Assembly (NCBI GenBank): GCA_037974335.1
Contig: CM075761.1
Location: forward strand, 10,312,751-10,376,750
DNA length: 64,000 bases
Direction of reading: 5' to 3'
From: Prionace glauca
Lineage: Eukaryota; Chordata; Chondrichthyes; Carcharhiniformes; Carcharhinidae
Below the pieces are notes generated by a model that saw only the letters and a list, made by a program, of their open reading frames with translations, ran no database searches and was not told the DNA's origin. Positions within the stretch are counted from its first letter, which is position 1; every line of letters begins with the position of its first letter. Positions 56,201-64,000 of this stretch are shown in pieces. The translations under genes and the position numbers were made by a program.

Positions 56201-56886
56201 TTCGTTAGAGTTTAGAAGAATGAGGGGCGATCTCATTGAGACGTATAAGATGATGAATGGGATGTATAGGATAGAGGTGGAGAGACTCTTCCCGCTCAAA
56301 AAGACAATAGGACTAGGGGGCACAGCCTCAAGATAAAAGGGGGGCGGTTTAGAACGGAGCTGAGGGGGAACTTCTTCACTCAAAGGGTGGTGAATCTCTG
56401 GAATTCTCTGCCCGTTGAAGTGGTGGAGGCTGCCTCGCTAAATATTTTTAAGACGCGGGTTGATGGGTTTTTGATAAGAGAGGGGATTAAGGGTTATGGG
56501 GAGAAAGCGGGAAAGTGGAACTGAGCAGCGACAGATCAGCCATGATCTTATTGAATGGCGGGGCAGGCTCGAAGGGCTAGATGGCCTACTCCTGCTTCTG
56601 TTTCTTATGTTCTTATGTTCTTATGAACTTTGCACATTGTTCTATTACTCACGTGTTATTTTGGGATCCTATTTCTCTGTCTTCTAAAATAGAAGAACAT
56701 ACAATGAGTTAGTTAAAACTGCAAAGAGGAAATCATATTGAGGAAAAAGGTATTAAAGTGTCTCAGATAATCATTAATCCTCACCTGATCTGCCGTGTTT
56801 ACAAATCCAAATGGAAATAAGTACCGACAGTAGAATTAATAAGACCAGGATAGTGATTCCAACAGGAAACATCTCTCTGCACCATT
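53155..56886 (-). CDS. 3' half of a second receptor gene: transmembrane and tyrosine-motif tail (gene 2)
   Basis: Five minus-strand exons form one continuous frame: TM 56785-56886, cytoplasmic 56653-56683, 55622-55668, 53327-53358 and the last coding exon 53155-53226 with its TGA. Exon lengths 102, 31, 47, 32 and 72 nt give phases 1-1, 1-2, 2-1, 1-0 and 0-stop, all at GT-AG borders. The TM segment is VGITILVLLILLSVLISIWI, followed by basic CKHGR. The tail is rich in Arg, Lys and Gln and ends with GGPLYASLDLAALEK, a YxxL motif close to, but not fitting, the ITIM consensus (Pro at Y-2). Many tiny cytoplasmic exons after a phase-1 TM exon are usual in Ig-superfamily receptors and MHC class I. 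The extracellular exons should lie above 64 kb or be hidden by repeats; I found none between 57 and 64 kb. Family cannot be fixed from the tail alone. Confidence 0.75.
53327..53358 (-). CDS. Gene 2 cytoplasmic exon 3 (32 nt)
   Basis: Encodes ETNLKTQRRIQ in phase 1 to phase 0 with a GTGAGT donor. The acceptor (GGTCAAACAG) has a poor pyrimidine tract, so this is the weakest exon of the chain; it is kept because it is the piece that brings the frame into the final exon without a stop. Confidence 0.55.
53560..53790 (-). mobile_element. tRNA-derived SINE, diverged, in gene 2 intron
   Basis: Antisense body GAATTTAGCATCGCTAACGC and head GTGCTAACCACTATGCATCC. Confidence 0.85.
53850..54030 (+). mobile_element. 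CR1-D trailer fragment in gene 2 intron
   Basis: GAGGAAATTAGATATAGCAT then TCTTCCTGCTCCTATTTTGA and TGTTTCTATG. Confidence 0.65.
54084..54402 (+). mobile_element. tRNA-derived SINE, full length, in gene 2 intron
   Basis: Sense head GGCGGCACTGTAGCACAGTG, diverged B box GCTGGATTCCTG, trailer GACTCGATGGGCCAAATGGC. Confidence 0.88.
54600..55245 (+). mobile_element. CR1-D LINE 3' end in gene 2 intron
   Basis: Plus frame 54,917-55,168 (FRTEVRRNVFTQKMLTVWKS) after a decayed upstream part; trailer GGAAGGGCCGAATGGCGTCC and TTCTATGTTCAC. Confidence 0.8.
55246..55600. other. Gene 2 intron spacer
   Basis: Contains two similar words (TAACTGGAGCATTCTCCATA at 55,275 and CAACTGGCGCATTCACCATA at 55,518), an internal imperfect duplication of about 240-bp spacing. 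No gene. Confidence 0.45.
55622..55668 (-). CDS. Gene 2 cytoplasmic exon 2 (47 nt)
   Basis: Acceptor ACATCCAATTTTAG and a consensus GTAAGT donor enclose 47 nt encoding LSKRRQREGHKERQM, highly basic, phase 2 to phase 1. A CR1-A copy (55857-56620) sits in the intron that separates it from cytoplasmic exon 1. Confidence 0.7.
55857..56625 (+). mobile_element. CR1-A 3' part in gene 2 intron
   Basis: Frame 55,854-56,336 from NYYLRGEKLQQATVQRDLGV, broken near 56,300, then the C-terminal end and TTCTTATGTTCTTATG tail. Opposite in orientation to gene 2. Confidence 0.9.
56653..56683 (-). CDS. Gene 2 cytoplasmic exon 1 (31 nt)
   Basis: Acceptor TTCTATTTTAG and donor GTGAGT bracket 31 nt encoding DREIGSQNN within a phase 1 to phase 2 exon. 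The size is like the small cytoplasmic exons of MHC class I and other Ig-superfamily receptors. Confidence 0.7.
56785..56886 (-). CDS. Gene 2 transmembrane exon
   Basis: The exon follows a strong acceptor (T-rich tract, CCCCTCTGTAG) and ends at a GTGAGG donor. It encodes WCREMFPVGITILVLLILL and on to SVLISIWICKHGRS: a stalk with one cysteine, about 22 hydrophobic residues without charge, then a basic anchor. It is phase 1 on both sides, like the TM exon of gene 1. Confidence 0.8.
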
Positions 56887-56889
56887 CTA

Positions 56890-57140
56890 CAGAGGGGAAA
56901 AAAAACACTTAGAAACTGCCATCGGTCAAATCAGTCTTTTCCGGGGTTCTCTGACCAAGTTAAAAATGCAGAGTAACCAAAACAGGGGGTGAATGTGGGA
57001 AATGAAACATTGCTGGTGGGATGGAGACTGGAGAATGAACACACAGAATGGAATTGAGGAGACAATATTTGCTGGTGGAGATCAACTAAATGACAGCACT
57101 GTCAGAGTTATCCCAAATTCATAGTGTATCAGATTGTATT
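56890..57140 (-). other. Gene 2 intron upstream of the TM exon
   Basis: Single-copy-looking intron sequence; its first 50 bp resemble 42,180-42,230. Confidence 0.4.
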
Positions 57141-57142
57141 CG

Positions 57143-57435
57143 ACCGTAAGACTATAATACACAGGAGCAGAGTTAGGCCACTCGGCCCATGAGTCTGCAC
57201 CGCCATTCAATTATAGCTGATATGTTTCTCACCTCCATTCTCCTGCCTTTTCTCCATAACCCCGATCCCCTTATTAATCAAGAAACTATCTGTCTTTGTC
57301 CTAAAGTTACTCAATGTCATGGTTTCTTCAGCGTTCTGTGGCAAAGAGTTCCACCGATTCACCACTCTCTGGCTGCCTCTTCCTCATCTCTGCTTTAGAG
57401 GATCCCAATACATGACTCAATAATAAATCAAATCA
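57143..57435 (-). mobile_element. Old CR1 3' end plus L2 tail
   Basis: Antisense words GGCCACTCGGCCCATGAGTC and GGCAAAGAGTTCCACCGATT; a short sense L2 tail (ACTCAATAATAAATCAAATC) at 57,412-57,435. Confidence 0.7.
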
Positions 57436-57444
57436 AGTGGTAGA

Positions 57445-57912
57445 GTGATTGAGTTTACAGTATGGAAACAGGCCCTTCGGCCCAATTTGTCCATGCCACC
57501 CTTTTTTTTAAACCCCTCAGTCAATCCCAGTTGCCCACATGTGGCCCATATCCCTCTACACCCATCGTATGCATGTAACAATCTGAATGCTTTTAAAAAG
57601 ATAAAATTGTACCCGCCTCTACTACTACCTCTGGCAGCTTGTTCCAGACCCTCTGTGAGAAAAAATTGCCCCCCTGGATACTTTTGTATCTCTGCACTCT
57701 CACCTTAAACCCTACCTTTGGGAAAAAATATTGACTATCTAGCTGATCTGTGCTCCTCATTATTTTATAGACCTCTATAAAATCATCCCTTAGTCTCCTA
57801 CCCTCCAGAGAGAAAAAAAAATCCCAGTCTATCCAGCCTCTCCTTATAACTCAATCCATCAAGTCCCAGTAGCATCCGAGTAAATCTTTTCTGCACTCTT
57901 TCTAGTTTAAGT
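57445..57912 (-). mobile_element. CR1-H LINE 3' end
   Basis: Antisense trailer ATGGAAACAGGCCCTTCGGC and broken coding DNA (TGGCAGCTTGTTCCAGACCC, CCTCTCCTTATAACTCAATC). The full CR1-B lies directly against its 5' side. Confidence 0.78.
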
Positions 57913-57914
57913 CT

Positions 57915-60900
57915 ATAGAACATAGAACATAGAACATAGAACATAGAACATAGAACATAGAACATTACAGCACAAACAGGCCCTTCGGCCCTCGAGTTGC
58001 GCCGGTCGCATCAACCCCACCAATCTATAGACCTATCTATAACCCCCAATCCCATTAAACCCCATATACTCATCCAGAAGTCTTTTAAAAGACCCCAGCG
58101 AGTTCGCCTCCACCACCGACGACGGCAGCCGATTCCAATCACTCACCACCCTCTGAGTGAAAAACTTACCCCTAACATCACCTCTGTACCTCCCTCCCCG
58201 CACCTTAAATCTGTGTCCCCTCGTAGCGACCATTTCAACCCGGGGAAATAGCCTCTGAGAGTCCACCCTATCTATTCCTCTCAACATTTTATAAACTTCT
58301 ATCAGGTCGCCTCTCAACCTTCGCCTCTCCAGGGAAAAGAGTCCCAGCTCCCTCAACCTATCTTCATAAGGCATGCCTCCCAGTCCAGGCAACATCCTTG
58401 TAAATCTCCTCTGCACCCTTTCAATAGCTTCTACATCTTTCCTATAGTGAGGCGACCAGAACTGCGCACAGTACTCCAAATGAGGCCTGACAAGGGTCCT
58501 GTAAAGTTGCAGCATTACCTCCCGACTCCTAAACTCAATCCCTCGATTAATGAAGGCCAGTACACCATACGCCTTCTTGACCACCTCCTCCACCTGCGAG
58601 GCCGATTTAAGAGTCCTGTGAACCCGGACCCCGAGATCCTTCTGCTCTTCAACGCTACTAAGACCCCTGCCCTTAATAGTGTACTCGTTCATCCCGTTGG
58701 TTCTGCCGAAATGGACTACTACACATTTATCCGCGTTGAAGTCCATCTGCCACTTCTCCGCCCATTCCTGCATCCTATCTATGTCCTGCTGCAACTTTTG
58801 ACATCCTTCCAGACCATCCACAACACCGCCGACCTTCGTGTCATCAGCGAACTTGCTAACCCATCCCTCCACTTCCTCATCCAGGTCATTTATGAAAATG
58901 ACAAACAACAAGGGTCCCAGAACAGATCCCTGGGGCACCCCACTGGTGACTGACCTCCATTCCGAAAAAGACCCATCCACAACCACTCTCTGCCTTCTGC
59001 AGGCAAGCCAGTTCTGGATCCACAAGGCCAAAGGCCCTTGGATCCCATGCCCTCTCACCTTCTCAAGAAGTCTTGCATGGGGGACCTTATCAAAAGCCTT
59101 GCTGAAGTCCATGTACACTACGTCCACGGCACTTCCTTCGTCAATGTGTTCAGTCACATTATCAAAGAACTCAACTAGGCTCGTAAGGCACGACCTGCCC
59201 TTGACAAATCCATGCTGACTATTCCTGATCATGTCAAACCTCTCCAAATGGTCGTAAATCTTGTCCCTCAGAAGCCTCTCCATCAGCTTACCAACCACTG
59301 AGGTCAGACTCACCGGGCGGTAATTTCCCGGGCTATCTCTATTCCCTTTCTTGAAAATAGGGACTACATCCGCAATCCTCCAATCTTCCGGAACCTCTCC
59401 CGTCTCCATTGACGACGCAAAGATCATCTCCAAGGGCTCTGCAATCACTTCCCTGGCCTCCCACAGTATCCTGGGGTACATCCCATCTGGTCCCGGCGAC
59501 TTATCTACCTTGATAGAATTCAAAAGTTCTAACACATCCTCCTCTTTAATGTCCACGTACTCAATCTTTTCCACCTGCTGCAAGTCCATAGCAAGATCTC
59601 CCAAATCAGCTTCCACTGTGAATACTGATGCAAAGTACTCATTAAGCACCTCCGCCATTTCTTCTGGTTCTACACAGACCTTTCCCCCTTCATCTTTTAT
59701 AGGTCCTATCCTTTCCCTTCTCACCCTTTTACCTTTCACATACTTATAGAAGGCCTTGGGATTTTCTTTAATCTTACCCGCCAAGGTCTTCTCATGACCC
59801 CTTCTGGCTCTCCTAATTTCCCTTTTAACCTCCTTTCTACAGTCCTTATATTCTTCAAGATCCTTAACCTCTCCTAGTTCCCTGAACCTTTTGTATACCT
59901 TCCTTTTCCTCCTGACTAGGTTCAACACAGCCTTCGTGCACCACGGTTCCCGCGACCTACCAAAACCCCCTTGCCTTATCGGAACATTGTCATGCAGAGC
60001 GCTAGACAAACATTCCTTGAATATCCGCCACCTTCCTTCGGTACTCTTCCCTAAGAATGCCTCCTTCCAGTTTATTTGTCCAAGTAACTTCCTGACTTCT
60101 TCGTATCTCCCCTTACTCCAGACAAACACCTTCCTAGCCTGTCTGATCCTATCTCGTTCCAATGCAATTGTGAAGGAGATAGAATTATGATCTCCATTCC
60201 CAAGATGCTCTCCTACCGAGAGATCCATCACCTGCCCTGGTTCATTCGCCAGTACCAGGTCAAGTACTGCCTCACCTCTCGTAGGCTTGTCCACATACTG
60301 TGTCAGGAAACCTTCCTTAACACACCTAACAAACTCCTCTCCAGCCGAACCCCTTACTCTAGGGATATTCCAGTCGATGTTTGGGAAATTGAAGTCTCCC
60401 ATCACGACCACTCTGTTTTTAATACATTTCTCCAGAATCTGGTTCCCTATCTGCACTTCAACTTCCCTGTCACTATTGGGCGGCCTATAGAATACACCCA
60501 GCAAAGTTTTCGACCCTATGCTGTTCGTAACTTCCACCCACAGAGACTCTGTAGAAAGTCCCTCCACGGCATCCTCTTTCTCTGCAGCCATGACACTGTC
60601 CCTTATTAACAGTGCCACTCCACCACCTCTTCTGCCAGCCTCCCTGTCCTTCCTGAAACATCTGAAACCTGGCACCTGAAGTACCCAGTCCTGTCCCTGA
60701 GACATCCAAGTCTCCGTAATGGCCACTACATCACATTCCCAAGCAGCTATCCACGCCCTAAGCTCATCTACCTTATTTACTATACTCCTTGCATTAAAAT
60801 ATACACACTTCAGCCCCTCAGTCTGGGCATTTCCCTTCTCCACCTCCTGTCTAACCTCCCTCCCATGTTTCCTGCGGTCCTCCCCTACCTTTAAAGTATT

Positions 60901-61040
60901 AAAGCACGTGCATTTCAAACCCTGCTCCGCCCCACCCCCACTACGCCGTGCCTTGCATTCCCCATCTATGCCCCCCTCCCTTTCACCCCCTCTACTCAAT
61001 ATCCCACCCCCCCCCCAAATCAGTTTAAATCTCCCCGCAT
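57915..61040 (-). mobile_element. CR1-B LINE with whole endonuclease plus reverse transcriptase frame
   Basis: An open frame of about 1,000 codons runs from 61,074 to 58,033. It has an apurinic-type endonuclease (YFNARS near residue 95, ITETW, FYRPPN, VVMGDFNFPNIDW, LGNGDHN) and a full reverse transcriptase (PGPDGM, NYRPVSLTS, QHGFVKGRSC, DFSKAFDKVPH, SGVPQGSVLGPLLF, KFADDTK) and ends with the CR1 C-terminal region (HLEYCAQFWSPHY, FFTQRVVS). The 3' end, on the left, is the CR1-B trailer and a TTCTATG heptamer repeat of about seven units. ORF1 is absent: the copy stops about 35 bp above the ORF2 frame against an L2 tail. The first 12 codons including the ATG come from that flanking tail. Youngest LINE in the window by integrity; it sits upstream of the gene 2 TM exon, probably in an intron. 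Confidence 0.92.
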
Positions 61041-61250
61041 AGCCTATGTACTCTATGAACGATATGCTTGACATTTATTGCGTGCAGGAAACAACACTTT
61101 TCACAGTGTCCCAATGCATGTGATAATAGTACATCAAATCAAATCTATGTATTCTATGAACGGTACTGTTTATCTTTCAAGCGCGCAAGACACAACACTT
61201 TCTACATTATCCCAATACACGTGACAAGAATAAATCAAATCAAGTTGATG
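61041..61250 (+). repeat. Two tandem L2 tails
   Basis: Units GTACTCTATGAACGATATGC and GTATTCTATGAACGGTACTG, each ending in ATAATAGTACATCAAATC or AGAATAAATCAAATC. Confidence 0.85.
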
Positions 61251-61269
61251 GGGAGTGATACTTGACTGT

Positions 61270-61600
61270 CATTCAGGCCGCCATTGTTTCTTTTCCCAAT
61301 CTATTTAAATTGATGCCCCCCGCTGATTCTCGGCCCTCCCCGCCTTTGTGAGTCATTTCATCTTCGCTACTCTGTCCAGACAGTTCAGGATTTTCACCAC
61401 ATTTCTCATATCTCCTCAGCTATTTAAGGAAATCAGCCCTCGCTTGTCAACTCAATCCAGTTGACTGAATCTCCTCATCTTTATGACCATTTAGTGAATA
61501 GTTTCTTTTCTCTGCAGTCTCTTCATATTTCTCATAAATTGCGTTGCCCGCAACTGAACACAGTTCAGACCGATTCAGAATTCTGCAAAATGTCGCTGTT
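61270..61600 (-). mobile_element. Old CR1 remnant
   Basis: Antisense words CATATCTCCTCAGCTATTTA and GCCCGCAACTGAACACAGTT; no frame left. Confidence 0.5.
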
Positions 61601-61890
61601 GATTTGATGTATTATTATTGCCATATCTATTGGTATGTAGTGAGACATATTGTTTCTTGCACGCTATACACACAACACATGCATTTCACAGCGTATATAG
61701 ATTTGATTTGATTTGGTTTGATTTATTCTTGTCGCACCTATTGCGATACGGTGAAAAACACTCCCTCTTGCGTGCTACACAGACAAAACATACCCTTCAT
61801 AGAGTACATAGGAGAGAAATAAATGTGAGGATGTAGAACATATTGTCCCCTTCACAGTTCGGGTGTGGAGAAAGACCCGTTTGATACAAG
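61601..61890 (-). repeat. L2 tails, antisense, two units
   Basis: TTGATGTATTATTATTGCCA and TTGATTTATTCTTGTCGCAC with CTATTGGTATGTAGTGAGAC; followed by further L2 trailer. Confidence 0.82.
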
Positions 61891-61894
61891 GTAA

Positions 61895-62116
61895 AAGTGA
61901 AATACTGCGGATGCTGGAATCTCAAAGAAGAACAGAAAATACTGGAAAATCTCAGCAGGTCTGACAGCGTCTGAGGGGGCAGAATAGAGCCAACATTTCG
62001 AGTCTAGATAACTTTACGTCGGAGCTTTGAAGAAGGGACATTAAGGCGCGAAATGTTGGCTCAATTCTCTACCCACAGATGGTGTCAGACCTGAGATTTT
62101 CCAGCATTTTCTGGTT
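61895..62116. mobile_element. Second foldback element
   Basis: Arms of about 70 bp: ACAGAAAATACTGGAAAATC and GAGCCAACATTTCG on the left, CGAAATGTTGGCTCAATTCT and GAGATTTTCCAGCATTTTCT on the right. A family different from the one at 21,446. Confidence 0.75.
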
Positions 62117-62860
62117 CGGTGCAGAGGGATCTCGGGGTCCTTGTGCATGAGTCGCAAAAACCCAGCTTGCAGGTGAAGCAGGTGGTCAGGAAGGCGAATG
62201 GGATGCTGGCCTTCATAGCGAGGGGGATTGAATATAAAAGTAGGGAGGTCTTGCTACAGCTGTATAGGGCATTGGTGAGGCCGCAGCTGGAGTACTGTGT
62301 GCAGTTTTGGGCGCCGCACCTGCGCAAGGATATTTTGGCCCTGGACGGAGTGCAGAGGAGGTTTACTCGGCTGATACCGGAGTTGAGGGGATTGAGCTAT
62401 GAGGAGAGGCTGAATAAACTAGGCTTGTACTCGTTAGAGTTTAGAAGAATGAGAGGAGATCTCATTGAGACGTATAAGATGATGAATGGGATGGATAGGA
62501 TAGAGGTGGAGAGACTCTTCCCGCTCAAAAAAGACAGTAGGACTAGGGGGCACAGCCTCAAGATAAAGGGGGGGCGGTTTAGAACAGAGTTGAGGAGGAA
62601 CTTCTTCACTCAAAGGGTGGTGAATCTCTGGAATTCTCTACCCGTTGAAGTGGTGGAGGCTGCCTCGCTAAATATTTTTAAGAAACGGGTTGATGGGTTT
62701 TTGATAAGAGAAGGGATTAAGGGTTATGGGGAGAGGGCGGGAAGGTGGAGCTGAGTCACGACAGATCAGCCATGATCTTATTGAATGGCGGGGCAGGCTC
62801 GAAGGGCCAGATGGGCTACTCCTGCTCCTATTTCTTATGTTCTTATGTTCTTATGTCTGA
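62117..62860 (+). mobile_element. CR1-A 3' part
   Basis: Unbroken 211-codon frame (62,119-62,754) from QRDLGVLVHESQKPSLQVKQ to the stop with trailer; starts exactly at the edge of the foldback element. Confidence 0.92.
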
Positions 62861-62861
62861 C

Positions 62862-63030
62862 GACAGCAAGGGAGAAGCTGTTCTTAATTCTGTTGGTCGG
62901 TGATCTGAAACTTTGGTATCTTTTTCCCCATGAAAGAAGGTGGAAGAGATAATGTTTGGGCTGGGTGGGGCCCTCAGTTGTGCTGACAGCTTTTCTAAGA
63001 CAGCGAGTAGTGTAGACTTACTTCACTCCT
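62862..63030 (-). mobile_element. L2-type LINE 3' fragment
   Basis: Antisense GGGAGAAGCTGTTCTTAATT, CATGAAAGAAGGTGGAAGAG. Confidence 0.65.
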
Positions 63031-63094
63031 TTTCAATTCTAAAGAAGAGCCCGCGCCGCCACATCACCCCACACCTATTCTACCCTGCATATAG

Positions 63095-63320
63095 AACCAG
63101 CTTGAACCCTACAGTGCAGAAACAGGCCCTTCGGCCCATCGAGTCTGCACCGAACACAATCCCACCCAGACCCTATCCCCATATCGCTACACATTTACCT
63201 GCTAATCCCTCTAACCTACACATCCCAGGACACTAAGGGGCAATTTTAGCATAGCCAATGAAACTAACCCGCACATCTTTGGACTGTGGGAGGAAACCGG
63301 AGCACCCGGAGAAAATTCTG
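63095..63320 (-). mobile_element. SINE 3' two-thirds
   Basis: Antisense from CCCTACAGTGCAGAAACAGG to GGAGCACCCGGAGAAAA; head missing. Confidence 0.85.
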
Positions 63321-63384
63321 TGATGATTTCGAATCTCTGGACCTTCTAAGCTTCCTAACAGTTTGTCATCTCCAATGATTTGCA

Positions 63385-63930
63385 GGTGGCAGCATGGTGG
63401 TACAATGGTTAGCAGTGCTGCCTCATAGCGTCAGGGAGCCTCGTTCGGTTCCCACCTTGGGTGCCTGTCTGTGTGGAGTTAGTACATTTTCCCCCTTTCC
63501 TTCGGATGCTCTAATTTGCTCCCACAGCCCAAAGATGGGCAGGTTACTTGGATTGCCCCTTAGTGTCCATCAGTGTGTGGTTTAATTGGATTGGCCAAGC
63601 TAAATTACCCCTTAGTGTGCAGCAATGTGCCGATTAGTTGGATTGGCCATTCTAAGTTGCCCCTTAGTGTCCATCAATGTGTGGTTTAGATGTATTGGCC
63701 ATTACAAATTGCCCTTTAGTGTCCTGCAATGTATGGTTTAGATGGATTGGCCATGCTAACTTGCCCTGTAGTTGTCCAGAATGTGCATGTTGGATGGATT
63801 TGCCATGCTAAACTGCCCCTTTGCTTCCCAAGGTGCGTAGATTAGGGGGATTCACTGGTAAGTATTGGGGTTACGGGGATTGGGCGTTGGGTGAGATGAG
63901 AGTCAGTGAGGACTTGATGAGCTAAGTGCC
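63385..63930 (+). mobile_element. SINE with body expanded to about six units
   Basis: Sense head GGTGGCAGCATGGTGGTACA and B box GTTCGGTTCCC, then body units GGATTGGCCATTCTAAGTTG about 55-65 bp apart, then the trailer GTGAGGACTTGATGAGCTAA. Shows the minisatellite growing inside one recognisable SINE. Confidence 0.82.
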
Positions 63931-63934
63931 CTCA

Positions 63935-64000
63935 AAGAACAAAGAAGAACACAGCATCGCAAACAGGCCCTTCGGCCCAACGAGCCCGCGCCGCCATCTT
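63935..64000 (-). mobile_element. SINE/LINE trailer, runs off the window
   Basis: Antisense ACAGGCCCTTCGGCCCAACG and AGCCCGCGCCGCCATCTT; same trailer class as 1,455 and 48,262. Confidence 0.65.

Noticed and set aside
1-64000. CRISPR arrays, rRNA genes, endogenous retroviruses, LTR elements or Polintons
   Set aside because: None seen: tandem arrays are SINE-, L2- or microsatellite-derived, and all reverse transcriptase motifs belong to CR1 or L2 LINEs.

Overview
The window looks like an intergenic and intronic stretch of a cartilaginous fish genome, most likely a shark. The evidence is its repeat content: many CR1-clade LINE copies, L2-type LINE copies with an ACAATAATAAATCAAATC tail, and a tRNA-derived SINE whose head reads GTAGCACAGTGGTTAGCACT with a GGTTCGATTCCC B box, matching what is known of elasmobranch SINEs. 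No bacterial, viral or retroviral feature was recognised. Family labels used here are mine: CR1-A (3' end reads TTCTTATGTTCTTATG), CR1-B (TTCTATGTTCTATG tail), and CR1-C to CR1-H for older or less common copies.

Layout. 1-8 kb: broken CR1-A copies on both strands, a CpG-rich tract with repeated CCATCTTG motifs (about 4.0-4.3 kb), and a 53-bp minisatellite grown out of the middle of the SINE. 7.8-25.4 kb: long CA/CT tracts, a duplicated single-copy-looking block (about 8.7-9.2 kb and 21.0-22.06 kb), a 2,389-bp composite CR1-B/L2-tail/CR1-A unit repeated in tandem (12.06-17.4 kb), and L2 copies carrying nested CR1s. 25.4-30.5 kb: more nested LINEs, an intact SINE and a seven-fold array of L2 tails. 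30.7-37.6 kb: a host gene on the minus strand. 38-52 kb: gene-poor, with SINE minisatellites, a second duplicated block and GA/GATA repeats. 53.1-56.9 kb: the 3' half of a second host gene, also minus. 57.9-61.1 kb: a CR1-B copy with a whole endonuclease plus reverse transcriptase frame. 61-64 kb: more repeats.

The most important content is the two immunoglobulin-superfamily membrane receptor genes. Gene 1 (exons between 37,632 and 30,706) has a leader, a V domain with its J-like FGNGSKLVIT strand already joined in the germline, one C1-type constant domain, a transmembrane exon and a cytoplasmic exon; every internal junction I can place is phase 1 and all splice sites follow GT-AG. This VJ-C1 layout resembles the non-rearranging VJ-C1 genes reported from the shark MHC (UrIg type), but that assignment is inference. 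Gene 2 (56,886 down to 53,155) shows a transmembrane exon and four short cytoplasmic exons whose phases chain perfectly (1-1, 1-2, 2-1, 1-0, 0-stop) and end in a YASL tyrosine motif; its extracellular exons must lie beyond the right edge. The two genes share orientation and lie about 15 kb apart, suggesting a head-to-tail receptor cluster heavily invaded by LINEs and SINEs.
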